Part shown: positions 25,227 to 36,996 of the stretch, piece after piece
How the letters are laid out: each line of letters begins with the position of its first letter
Numbering within the stretch: position 1 is the stretch's first letter
Source: Blastomyces gilchristii SLH14081
Taxonomy: Eukaryota > Ascomycota > Eurotiomycetes > Onygenales > Ajellomycetaceae
Direction: 5' to 3'
Assembly: GCF_000003855.2 (NCBI RefSeq)
Contig: NW_003101669.1
Coordinates: forward strand, 55,740 to 119,739
DNA: 64,000 nt
Program-made: the position numbers and the translations under genes
Notes under the pieces: generated by a model
Databases searched by the model: none
Seen by the model: the letters and a program-made list of their open reading frames with translations, nothing else
What the model was told of the DNA's origin: nothing

Positions 25227-25520
25227 TGTAACAGACTGCATCTGATCATTTTATAAACTATTTCATTACACTTTATAGATTTCACTGAAAGCTCTGATTC
25301 TCAGTCATTCTCAGTTACTGATTCTTAGTTAAAAAACTCACAGAATTTCTATTCTTCTGTCTTAAAGCTTCACTGTGTACAGCACTGTATACATGTATAA
25401 ATATTCACTTCAATCACTGATTCTCAAACTTTCTCTTTTTTTTTCTTCTTTAATATTTTTCACTTTGTTATATAAGATCTATAAATATTATACTGATGTA
25501 TTCAGCGTAGACCTCTTACA
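25227..25520 (+). repeat. 3' LTR of A2
   Basis: 294 bp, shorter than the A1 LTR because one internal repeat unit is reduced; starts TGTAACAGACTGCATCTGAT and ends GACCTCTTACA. No matching TSD is in the window. Confidence 0.88.
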
Positions 25521-25868
25521 TTCTTTAAGAAACTGAATGTCATTTTATTAATATATACTTATAATAGATTTAAATTATTTGAACTTCTATTAACTGTTCT
25601 GATATCTTCATCAGTGTATATCTGATTTTATATAATAAACTTATATTCTATAATACGTTTTTTATTGAATGAGATTATTAATACAGATGAAAAAATCGTA
25701 TCTTAATACATTTTAAAAATTATTATCTTTTTTAACAGTTATATTAAGACTTAATAAGCAGTGTAATATTTTTAATCAATACTTCTTCAGATCTGTCAGA
25801 ATAACAGACAGAATATTAATAATATTAACATCTCTTTTATTAATGATATTATTAAGTATTTTATATCT
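25521..25868. other. Unassigned AT-rich flank
   Basis: Very AT-rich with no domain, ORF or repeat I can name. It may be the far end of the C1 copia remnant, since hAT2 joins it to DNA next to C1 gag, but no protein similarity is visible. Confidence 0.4.
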
Positions 25869-25876
25869 TAAGTATC

Positions 25877-26768
25877 TAGACTGACCGTGTGACCGTGTCT
25901 GAGACCAGGATTAAAATATTTGATAGTCTTATTATCAATTCAACTGATTTCATTACACGGTTTTAACATGAGATAGTAGTTTCATACTGTTTCAGTGAGA
26001 CTTACTGTCTACTCTTATTACATTTTTCAAATGAGATCATGATTTTCACTTCTCAATTTAAATTATTTTTATTGCTTTAAATGACTTTAAATCTCATTTA
26101 AGTGTTATCAAAAAGTGTTACTTTTTAAAAAATTAAAAATAGTCTAAAAACAATCTTAAAATGTCTAAAAATAGTAACTTTATACTAAGAATGAGACTTT
26201 TTATTATTATTATTCTTTCATTATACTTATATGCAAGCGGAGCTTATGATGAGTTCTTGCATGATGTTAAATACAGATTAAGTGTTGATTATACAGAAGA
26301 AAATACAGGTCTTAAGATTATATCAAGATAACAAGAACATAGAAAAATACAAAGAAGTGATAATTAAATACATACAATAATAATTTTCCAGCTCAGAAAC
26401 ATAGAGTGATTCATTGAAGTGATTTATACACCTCTGTATTTATTAGAAATCTGAGGTGCTTGAGTTCCAGATTTAATGTATCTCCTGCGGGTTTCGAACT
26501 CACGCGTCTTGGTTTCCCACGCCAAGGCGCTACCGGGTGGCCGCATTAACCATTCAGCCACCGGGGCGCTAAGAATGAGAGACTAAATGAAATCAAATGA
26601 GATCACTTTCTTATTTTTTCTAAGTCATGATCTCATTTTGAGATCTGATATATAGTCACTTTGCATGTTTTTTTAATAATTACTCTCAGTGGAATTCATA
26701 CTAAGAAATGTATGAAACCAGATCAAATAAGATCAAACATGAAATTTATAGTCTTAACGGCCAGTCTA
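25877..26768 (-). mobile_element. hAT2: hAT-like MITE carrying SINE S3
   Basis: Inverted relative to hAT1. TSD TAAGTATC (25869-25876 and 26769-26776); TIRs TAGACTGACCG (left) and CGGCCAGTCTA (right). Without S3 and its duplicated 12 bp it is about 508 bp, matching hAT1. Internal sequence is conserved, including the GATCTCATTT words. Confidence 0.88.
26197..26568 (-). mobile_element. SINE S3 inside hAT2
   Basis: 372 bp, minus strand, 12-bp TSD CTAAGAATGAGA (26185-26196 and 26569-26580). The short ATT tail is at the left; the tRNA-like head (GGTGGCCGCATT on the plus strand) is at the right. hAT1 and hAT3 have the uninterrupted site, so S3 is younger than hAT2. Confidence 0.92.
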
Positions 26769-26776
26769 TAAGTATC

Positions 26777-27419
26777 TGAAGTGAATCACAATATTCACGT
26801 TAAAAAGTTCATAAAATCAATATTGAAAATACAAATTATGATGATAATAATCTTACTGAGTATGAGTATAAATATTTCAGATGTTAAGTATACTGTTATA
26901 TGAGAATTTTCTATTAAAAGAGATGATATCACAGATGTTTAATAATAATATAAAGTAAGAAGATTAAAAATTAGATTAAAAAAGTTATATCTTAATTCTT
27001 CTTCTCTACTGAGTATTTGACTCTGAAGATTATGAAAAGAAAGCTTTTTAATCTTCTTAACTATCAGTGAATCAAAGATCTCAGTAAAGAACTTAATATC
27101 AGATTAGTCAGCTATTATAGTTTATAAACTTAAGAAATATATCTGATGCTGAAAGTATTGCATCAAATATAATAAGTCAGAGTCAAAGTTAATATAGAAT
27201 AATCACTGTGAAGATATAAATAGAGAATGAAATATAAAGATAAGTTCATCTCTCTACTAACTGAAAGAAAAGTATTAGTAACTTATATCACTGAAAAGCT
27301 CTTCTGATTTATCTTGAGACGAATTGACTCTTATTTAATATAAATAGAATGAATACTTCTGTGAAGAAATACTGCAGCAGATGTAATTCAAGCTATATAT
27401 CTGTATTTAAACAGTCACT
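26777..27419 (-). other. Probable continuation of C1 gag, heavily mutated
   Basis: Joins C1 gag on its right and hAT2 on its left. Minus-strand reading gives fragments compatible with gag but no diagnostic motif. The plus-strand frame at 27349-27534 is not called. Assignment to C1 rests on continuity only. Confidence 0.35.
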
Positions 27420-28326
27420 TACTACAAACATTATGATATACATTCTCAGTACTCTGACAGAGCTCCTTGTGACAGGTAATAAGATAGTGAAAACATCTCT
27501 GAAAAGTAAGATAATCATTATTCTTGACTTATAATTTTATCAATTTCTTGAAGATATTAACTCATTCTTCAGCCAGTGATATCACATATTTAATATTGAT
27601 CTTGTCTCACAGGGCTGTAGCATTGTCAGCTTTCAAGGTTTCAATAGTAGTTTAAATATTTTCAACAAGACTTGATAGCATACATCTATATAGAGACTTG
27701 AAATAAATCTTTCACTTCTCAGAGTCAATATGATGTTTAAAAGAGAATTCTCATTGAGTTCTCAATAGAATGTTAATTTCATTGATAACTTTCATATCAG
27801 TCAAGATATCAACATGCCAGGCTTCATAATTAGAGTCATTAAATGTGATCACTGATTTGATGTCTAGTGTATATTTAACTTTCTTCTGATATTTCTGCAA
27901 CTCATTTCTTGTAGTGTCTCTTTGTACAGAGACAGATGTAGTGAGATGTTGAGTAATTTCAGTCACAGTTATTTGATTCTGTAGTATTATCTGTATAAGA
28001 TTCATAAGATTGCCTGTGATGCAATAGATAGGTTGATTCAGATCATCATTAAAAGTCAGTATTTCAGAGGTGAGAGATGATAAAGAATTTAATGAGTTGA
28101 AATAAACAGATTCTGCAGATGAATGTTAACTCTGTTTTTCTTTGTTCTGAAGTTTCTCTGTTGTCTTATCATCAAATTTCATACTCTGATGAAAACTGAT
28201 CTCAGCCTCATCTTGTAAGTCAGAAGCCTTCTCATAATGAGTGATTATTCTATCAATGAGTCATCTAGTAAAGTGTGTGATTCTGGGCCTTGAGCTGAAC
28301 TCTGAACTAATAGGCATATCACTCAT
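27420..28326 (-). pseudogene. C1 gag remnant (Ty1/copia)
   Basis: Starts at the minus-strand ATG at 28326 (MSDMPISSEFSSRP), about 40 nt inside the LTR end, and is interrupted by a few TGA/TAA codons. The open stretch 27751-28005 contains FNDSNYEAWHVDILTDM, the typical start of a copia gag (UBN2-like) domain, and KADNATALWDKINIKY follows downstream. Integrase, RT and RNase H are not found to the left, so this copy is truncated or replaced by other DNA. It is less mutated than the gypsy copies. Confidence 0.75.
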
Positions 28327-28367
28327 ATCAAGATGGCCCTGCTTCTTCTAGATATATAAAAAAAAAG

Positions 28368-28668
28368 TGATATTCTCCATAATGAAGAACGCGCTTTCTC
28401 AAAAATATAAAGTATATGAATCTGCTGACTGACAGATTCAGGGAAAATGAAATATCTCTAATAAAGAGTGAGAGTCTTTTCAAAAAAGATGAACTACTCT
28501 CATCAAAAATGTTGATACAACATTCTAAAAAGAAAAATGTGCCATTCAGGCTATAATCTGTAGAATAGTTAAAGGTTGTATTGATAGATCTATCTACAAG
28601 AACATAATATAGTGGTGGGTCACGTGATCTAGTGGGATTGCTAACCGCAACGGCCGTAACGGCCAACA
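28368..28668 (-). repeat. Copia LTR at C1 5' end
   Basis: Minus-strand sequence starting TGTTGGCCGTTACGGCCGTT and provisionally ending GAGAATATCA, about 301 bp. It contains the palindrome TCACGTGA. The inner boundary is set only by the TG...CA rule and by distance to the gag ATG. The 120-codon frame at 28328-28690 lies almost wholly in this LTR and is not a gene. Confidence 0.65.
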
Positions 28669-28789
28669 CTATACACAATGCTATATACAAAATTCGCCTT
28701 CAAATCAAGTACAGGTACAAAAAATGACTGGAAAATGTGTAGTAATAAAAAATCAGTCATGAGATACATTATTTTTTATTCCTCTATCT

Positions 28790-31231
28790 CTCTATCTTCT
28801 TTATATTCTCTTTTCAATATGTATATTTCAATGTTTCAAGTGATTTAGTAAGCTCATTCACTGCATTCTTGACAGATGAAACATATCAGATAGATATCTT
28901 ATTCTTGCAGACAAGATTCTAAAGAATGTGAAAACAGACCTCTATATACTTTGAGCCATTGACTGTGATGAGAATGAGATGATCATCAGCATTCAGATTG
29001 TTGAGATGAGATGAGATGAATTCAGCATCTTCTAGAAGCTCTCAGAGATAGATCAGCTCATATACAGTCTCAGAGAATGCAATATATTCAGCCTCTGTTG
29101 ATGATTTAAAGACCTCTATTTATCAGTAGCTCTGTCATGCAACAGGGCCATCTGTCATATAGATGATATAACTGGTGGTTGAACAAGATTCTGAATCTCT
29201 ACCGGCTCAATCGGCATCTGTGTATGCTACAGGTTGAATTTCAGCATCTCTGTGATAGATTATACTCTCATTGATTGAACTCTGTAGATATCAGAGCATA
29301 TGCTTGTATACAGCCCAGTTCTTTGATGTAGGCTGAGAGCTGAATTGTGCAAGAAATCCTGCAATGAAGCTCATATCAGAATGTGTATTGAATGCCAGAT
29401 ATTGCAGAAATCTGATACCAGATTGATAGAACAGTAGAATAAATTCTGCGATGTATACAATCAGTTTCTTATCATCATTCATGAAATCAATGATCTTTTT
29501 TATAGAAGTGAATGTAGAATGACAGTCATTCATTGAGAACTTCTTCAGAAGATTTCTTACAAAGAGAGATTGAGATAATATTAATAAAGTTGAATCTCTA
29601 TCAATCTTCATTTCTAGATAGCAGTTGAAATCCTCTACATTCTTAATCTTATAATTAGCAGCAATTTAAGCTTTGACTCAGTTCAGATTATCAATCTTCA
29701 GACTGTAGAGATGAACATTATTCATATAAATAATCATATAGATCTGTCTTTCATCATGAATAAATAGTTTAGTATCATAGAGACTGACATGAAAGCTGAA
29801 GTACAATAGCATCTTTCACAGCTTCTCATATTATAAGAGTGCTGCTTGCTTAAGACTGTAGAATCTCTGCATCAACTTATACATAAGATTATCACAGTCT
29901 TCACAGAATTCTGTGAGTTAATTCATATATATCTGTTCATCAGCAGATAGCTAAATATTTAAAAAAGCAGTCATCATATCAATCTGTAAAACATATCATC
30001 CCCAGGATACTGAGATCATCATGAGAGCTTGAGAGATGAATATAGAGATAACAGATACAAAGATTCTTAAGTAATTAACTCTCTTCTATTGATGATTTCT
30101 GCAGATAACTCAGTGAGTCTTATAGTGAATAATCTCACTCATATTATTGAACTTTTTATTAAATACTCATTGACTGTGAAGAACACTCATTTGTGATCTT
30201 CTCTCTATCAGTTGTCAGGCCTCTATCTGTTTCAAATAATTGATCTCTTTAACACAGGTCTTGTAATAATACTTTCATTTCATGAAAGCTTTGATGTGTG
30301 TGAGATTTTTCAGGATCAGAAGTGCAGTAATCTCAGAATTGAAAGATAGATCTTCAAGACTGTCTCTCACTGAAGCTTCTCTCACTGTAGTGATATCTCT
30401 TATAGATGTTGAAGAATCATCAGATTCAACAGTGAGTTCTAAGAAGTTCAGTGTATTCTGCACTAAAAAGATAGATATTCTTGTGAAGATATCATAGTCA
30501 ATTTATCAATTATTAGTGAGTATGAGAAATAATGAACACTCAGGTCAGATTTTCTTATCAATGAATAGATTATTAATTGATGAATCAGAAATCACTGCAG
30601 TCTCTTGACAGACTGCAGTGAGTAGACCTGGTGTCACTGAAGAAATCATCACAGCCGCTTTACAGGCTGCATTGAGTAGAATCTTTGAGTTGTGTGTAGT
30701 AGTTTATATTGATGAATCAGCAAGATGAAGGTTCTTCTGAAAGATGACATCTTTTGATATGTATAAATACCTGTTGAAAGAATTCATCAATCTGTAATTA
30801 ATAAAACTATCATATCTCACAAAAATCAACTCTTTGAAATGGGAAGCCATCTTATTGATGAGCTTGAGAACTATCTTCAAGAATACTTTGCAACCTCATC
30901 AGTGAATGCCATGTGCAGAAGGTAGAGCTTCAAGTCAGGTCTCATACAGTGTAATCAGCTTTGTATTTTCAGAGTTCTCATACAATATTATTGAGATTGA
31001 TATAAGATTAAGCAGCTCTGTGACTGCAATAACTATCTCATCTCACATCTTTTCTGAAGCTGAAGAGTCTATTAATAGTGATCAGAACTTCTCAATAATT
31101 AAATCAATTCATTATTCAGATACTTCATCTTACTGTGAAGTATAAGAAAGAGTCAGCTCTCATTTTATATCTTCACTGAGCATATATGCTGTGACTGCAT
31201 TTAAATTCAATTCTTCACAATCTGAGTGAAT
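28790..31231 (-). pseudogene. C2 pol, 3' part: integrase end, RT, RNase H
   Basis: Minus strand. The integrase C-terminus is near 30700-31230. The RT begins with VFNKKFNNMSEIIHYKTH near 30130-30180, then an LQIDMMTAFLN motif near 29960-29990. The catalytic box near 29720 reads YMNNV, both Asp codons having become Asn (GAT to AAT). The stretch 29291-29611 is the RT C-terminus (SQSLFVRNLLKKFSM). RNase H contains YTDADWAGRDSESCST near 29190-29240 and SSTEAEYIA near 29078-29108, both copia hallmarks. Stops are mostly TGA at Trp positions. Confidence 0.88.
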
Positions 31232-31236
31232 GATTG

Positions 31237-31550
31237 TGTGGCGGGCTGCGCCCGATCAATCATATAGACTATTCCGTACACTTCATAGATTCCTACCGCC
31301 TCATTCCCAATCGCCGATCCTCAGCCACCACGAACGTGTATGTTCCGATCGCCGATCCTCGGCCGCTATGAACACGCGTATATTCTTCCACCTCAAAGCA
31401 CCACCATGTATGTCACCACATACATGTATAAATATTCACTTCAATTGCTGATTCTCACACTTTCTCTTTCTTTCCTTCTCTAATGTTTTTCTCTTTGTTA
31501 TATAAGATCTATTAATATTATACTGATCTATTCAGCATAGACCTCTTATA
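31237..31550 (+). repeat. 5' LTR of A4
   Basis: Outer tip TGTGGCGGGCTGCGCCCGAT keeps its CpGs. The inner end is mutated (ATTCAGCATAGACCTCTTATA). A TATA-like TATAAATATTCAC lies near 31427. Confidence 0.93.
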
Positions 31551-31851
31551 CTAGAAAAATGTTTATCATCTTCTTATTAGAAATGATTATTCATGCATCA
31601 TCTCCTCATTAGAAATGATTATTTATCAAGAGATATCTGAATGTGTAATGACATATAAGAAAGAGAAACAATCAGTTAAAGCAGATACTGAGTTCTCAGA
31701 TAGAAGCTTACTCATCAGTCACTCTAACTCTGTAACAAGATCTTATGAAGAGAGTAAGATCTTATAAGAGAATATCAGTAAAAGACCTGAGAGTTCTGAC
31801 ACTCAGATGTATGAGATATTCATATAATTACACATTTGATGATTGATAATC

Positions 31852-34800
31852 ATGTCTAATGATAATATAGAAGAACTCTTAAACATGAGTATAGAAGTAA
31901 TATCACAGTAACTCTGAGTAATGTTGAAATTATAACAGCAATAAATAGCTGATATGTATATAACTTAACAAGATTAATATGAAGAGATTCAACAATTATT
32001 ATAACAAGAAACTCAGACAATTTCAATATCTACAGAATCAAATACAAAAGTGCTGAAAGAATGCTTAGATACTCTCACATATTTTAATACTTCTGATCTC
32101 ACTCTCTACTCATCATGAAGGATGAAAATGCTTATGAAACTGAGTATAGATGAAGATATCATCAGTTCACTAATCAATCAAGATTGATATATCAATGAAT
32201 GATTGAAGAATCACATGAAACAGAAGTTTTATTCATGAATGAAAGTATATAAATCAGTATTACAAATACTTGATAATATCATCAAACATCTTGATATTCT
32301 GTTTTAAGACACTGCTATGTAATAGAAAGTATTAGATTAGTTACAGAGTGTCTGACAGAGAAACACTTCTCTTATAATATTTATTTCTGACTTCAACATC
32401 AAAAATCTAGAAGTAGAAGATTAATCTTGAGAGAATCAAATAAAGATTAGTATGCTTAAGAAGACATTAATTTTCAAACTCTTACAGACTCTTGTAAGTG
32501 TAGATGAAGACCAGACTTATAAAGACTTCTACACACAGCTCTGAACATTGAATGACTATCTTATTAAGCTTAAGAGTATACAGAATAGTGATAGAAGATA
32601 TTACATCTCAGTGACTTATATATCTATGCTGAAGAATAACAATGATACAGATGTCATGAATTGAATAGACTTGAATATCTATGTATAAGTAAGAGTCTCT
32701 GATGTCTGAACAGACTTCTAAGTTCCTAGTATCACTCTCAAAGAAGTCACTGATTAATATTAATGAGAAGTGTGTATCAACTGTAACTGATCAGAGCACA
32801 TTGCTTTCAACTACTGATTAATCTACATATCTTCTCAATTGAGAGAAAGATTGATATCTTCTCATTTAAAAGATAAATCAGTGTCTGTCCATGTCAATCA
32901 CATTGCAGTGAAGAAAGATTTGAAAGATAACTATAAGAATGTCTCAGTAAAACAGAAAAAAGATTAGCTTCTATTCAAATTTGTAAACAGAAGCTTGAAG
33001 AGATCAGATAATAATAATTTAAAGAGAAAATGATAATAAATATAATTCTTGTATCTACTGTGATTAATAATATGAATAATATAAAAGCTATAATAGATAG
33101 CAGTCTATATCACTATGCAATGATAAAATCTTCAGTTATAAGATATTATAATCTTCAGTGTATCTCTTTATCAAAACTCTGACTTCTTGCAGAATTTAAT
33201 GATCTGAAGGATGTTTGTATCTATTATATAATAAAACTAAATATAGATGTGAAAGAATATTAATGTGAAGATGTCTATATATATGAAGTTAATAATCTCA
33301 ACTATAATCTTATATTAGAACTTGTCTGACTATCTGAATAAGACATCTTGCTAAATGCTTGAAACAGAAGCTTGATATTCTCTAATAATGATAGAATTCA
33401 TGAAGATGATATTCACAAGACTATAAATCTTACACAGATCTCTGCCAACACTTATGAAATACTCTGAAAAAGAAGTTATCATTAAAATCATTAACAGAGT
33501 CACTGATAAGTTCATTGATAGTAGAACTATATATCAATCTATTTCATTAATCTGATTAATATTAAAAAGACTCTAGAAAAGTTATTCTGTATTATAATAA
33601 CAGATTCTTGTATGAAACTCTCTTAATAATATCATGAATATCTAGATGTCTTATAACAAGATAATATTATGAATATATCTCTCTTATAAGATTCTGAAGT
33701 GAATCACAGTATCAAGTTAGAGAAAAAGAATGATAAGAATCTTAAACTGTTATAAAGCTCTCTTTATAACATGTTCTGAGATGAACTTCTTCTTCTTTAA
33801 AAGACACTTAATAATCTGTTAAATAAAGAATTCATATATATTAGTAACTCTTCTACTGCAGCCTCTATTCTCTTTGCAAAGAAATCAGATAAAGAACTTC
33901 AGTTCTGTGTGAATTATCAAGAATTGAACAGATTAATAAAGAAAGATCATTATTCTTTATCTCTTATCAATGAAACTCTAGCTCACATTGAACAAGCTCA
34001 ATGATTTACAAAGTAAGATATTATTATCATATTTCATAAGATCTATATCACTGAAGAAGATGAGTGACTTACAGTATTCTGAACATGATATAGTCTCTTT
34101 GAATGAGTAGTCACACTCTTTAAACTGATCAATGCTCTCAGTATATTTCAGAAGTATATTAACTGAGCACTCTGAGACTTTCTTAATGAATTTGTATCTT
34201 CTTATCTAGATGACATTCTCATCTTCACTGATAAATTCAGAAAGAAATATCAAGAGTATGTGTAAAGAGTATTACAATGACTATAAGAAGTGAGACTATC
34301 AATTGATATTGATAAGTGTGATTTCAAAGTCAAGAGTACTAAATACTTAGGTTTTATTATAGAAGCTGACAAGAGAATCTGAATAAATTCTGAGAAGGTC
34401 TCTGTTATTCTTGAATGAGAGGCCCTGCACACTGTGAAAGATGTATAAAGCTTTATTGAATTTGCTAACTTCTATTGATGATTTATACAAAACTTCTCAG
34501 ATATTGTAACATCACTTACAGAACTCACTAAGAAAGATGTAGTATTTCAATAATTAGCAGACACTGAAGCTGCATTTATACAGATGAAGAAGATGTTCAT
34601 TAATACCTCTCTGCTAATAATATTCAATTCTGATCATAAGACAGTTATTGAAGCTGATTTCTCTGACTATATGACAGAGAAAGTGATATTATAATATAAT
34701 AATGAAGATATTCTACAATTATGTGTCTTCATATCTCAGAAACTGAGTCTTACTGAATGCAATTATGAGATCTATAATAAGAAACTTCTTGTGATTATAT

Positions 34801-36620
34801 ACTGTTTAGAAGAATAAGACTCTGAACTCTGAAGTATCTCTGAATTTAAGATAGTCACAGATTATAAGAATCTTAAATACTTTATAACTATCTATAAACT
34901 CACTGAATAATAGATGTGATAATGTGAGTTCTTAAGCTGCTTTCATTTTATAATACACTACTGTTCTGACAGTCAGAACTTGATGACAGATGCTCTCTTA
35001 TAATGAGAGTAAGATATATTATCTGATGTAACAGATACTCACTGAATGAACTGAGAGCACTGACTCTTGAATCTGAAGATACTAGTTAATCAAGATGAAA
35101 CAACTCATGACACTATATACACTTCTCTGATTAGAATACTTCCTCTCTGAACTGACACTGACACTGATACTAATATCTTAACTTCTCTCAAATCTACACT
35201 GAATGAATTATGATATATAACAGCTTAAACTGATGAACTTCTTCAAGTACTCACTGAAGTAGTATATTAAGAAGCACTCTGATTCTCCTCAGAACTACAT
35301 ATAAGAACTAATATCTCAGAATACTTAATTAATAATAATAATACTCTACAGTTCTGTGAGTGATGTTAAGTTCTCTACTCTGAACTCTTATGCACTTGAA
35401 TAATGTAAGAGATGCATGATTTATATATAACTGATTATTCAGGTTGTAAATAACTGTATTAAATAATCTCTCAGAAGTTCTACTGATCTGAGATATTAAA
35501 CAGTATCAGATATTTTATCTGAAACTGTAATTATTATTTCTCTGTTATCTTGTGAAAGAACTGTAGAAAAGACCTGCTGAAACTACTTAATATCTCTGAT
35601 AGAATCTGATAAGATGTGATAATTGACTTTACTATTAATCTCTCTGAGAGTAAGAGCTGTAGAAATGTTCTGATCATTATAAACTGATTGAGTAAGAGTG
35701 TTATATTGAAACTCTGTAACAAGATGAATACTGAACAAGTTACTGAAACTTTTCTAAGAAGTCTATTCTATTGAATACATGAATTGCTGAGATCTATAGT
35801 ATTGAATTGAGACTGTTAATTTGTGAGTACTCTCTGAACAAGAATCTGTCAAGTTCTCAAGATTACATGCTATCTGTCAACTGTCTATCACTCTGAGACT
35901 GATGATGCATCAGAACAGACAATTCAGACTGTAAAGAACTATCTCTATAAGTTCTGTAATCACTTATAAGATGATTGACATGATCTGCTTCTATACACAG
36001 AGATCACTATCAATGAATGAGATGCTATTTCAATAGATATAAGTCTGTTCTTTCTTACATACAGTTATCACATGAAGGTGTTAAATCTTCTAGAGATTAC
36101 ACAGTTCATACTGAATCTCTGCAGTTCAATTCAGATTGCTGATAATATAGTAATAAAACTCTGAGATGTCTGTGATTGAGCAGAGGTCTTCATAACAACT
36201 ACAAAACAAGATCAAGAGAATCAAATTAATGTTCACTGAGATTCAGCTGAGCAATATAAGATAGAAGATCTAGTATAATTGAATCTTAAGAACATACAAA
36301 TCACATGTTCATCTTGTATGCTAGATGACTGTTATATTAAGTATAAAGTGATAGAAGTTCTAGATAGTCATAACTACTGTCTTAACATATTATCAGAAAT
36401 TCATAATGTCTTTCACACAAGCTTGCTCTGCTGTGTTATCACTGACTCATTCTCTTCTCAACTAACTTTCAACTGACAATCATCAGAAATCATAGAAGAA
36501 GATAATAAGCTTGAGTGAGAGATTGAAGATATTCTCAATAAGAGATTACACAGCTGCAGTTAATAATATCTTATAAAATGAATTGACTATAATCAACTGA
36601 CCTGAACTCTGAGTTCTGTG
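31852..36620 (+). pseudogene. A4 gag-pol remnant with chromodomain
   Basis: Gag ATG at 31852 (MSNDN). Zinc knuckle at 32773-32814 with the last Cys changed to Tyr. Protease D-S box at 33096. RT begins near 33800 and keeps an intact YLDD box (34203-34214) followed by ILIFTD. RNase H with EADFSDY near 34655. Integrase from about 35430 (TDYSGCK) through the core to the SEQTIQTV Glu region near 35915. Pre-chromodomain segment open at 36279-36476. The chromodomain (EIEDILNKRLHSCS) is near 36515-36605. Multiple stops, mostly TGA at Trp or Arg positions, make it non-functional. Confidence 0.9.
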
Positions 36621-36677
36621 TTATTCAAAACAGCAGCTCTTGACTGATGAGAACTGCTTCTGAAAAGAGAGAGCTAA

Positions 36678-36991
36678 TGTGGTGAGCTGTGCCTGATTAA
36701 TCATATAGACTATTCTGTACACTTCATAGATTTCTACCGCCCCATTCCTGATCACTGATTCTCAGTCACTATGAATGTGTATGTTCTGATCGCCGATCCT
36801 CGGCTGCTACAAATGTGTGTATATTCTTCTGCCCTGAAGCACCACCGCGTACACCACCACATACATGTATAAATATTCACTTCAATTGCTGATTCTCGCA
36901 CTTTCTCTTTCTTTCCTTCTCTAACATTTTTCTCTTTGTTATATAAGACCTATCAATATTATACCGATCTATTCGGCGTAGACTTCTTACA
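36678..36991 (+). repeat. 3' LTR of A4
   Basis: Preceded by a purine tract (AAAAGAGAGAGCTAA). Inner tip mutated (TGTGGTGAGCTGTGCCTGAT); outer end keeps ATTCGGCGTAGAC. Confidence 0.93.
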
Positions 36992-36996
36992 GATTG

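Larger units (their letters stand above)
22793..25520 (+). mobile_element. A2: 3' half of a family A chromovirus
   Basis: Begins inside RNase H directly after the B1 3' LTR and runs to a 3' LTR ending TTACA at 25520. The 5' half must lie beyond B0, outside the window, or be lost. SINE S2 interrupts it at 23472-23847. It is the host of the deepest nest (A2, B1, A1, hAT1). Confidence 0.88.
31237..36991 (+). mobile_element. A4: Ty3/gypsy chromovirus family A, full length
   Basis: 5755 bp, LTRs of 314 bp (31237-31550 and 36678-36991), perfect TSD GATTG (31232-31236 and 36992-36996), inserted in the integrase region of C2. No nested insertion, so A4 with A6 gives the uninterrupted family A structure. 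Confidence 0.95.

Noticed and set aside
28328..28690. 120-codon ORF on the minus strand
   Set aside because: It overlaps the copia LTR almost completely and has low-complexity hydrophobic content; chance frame.
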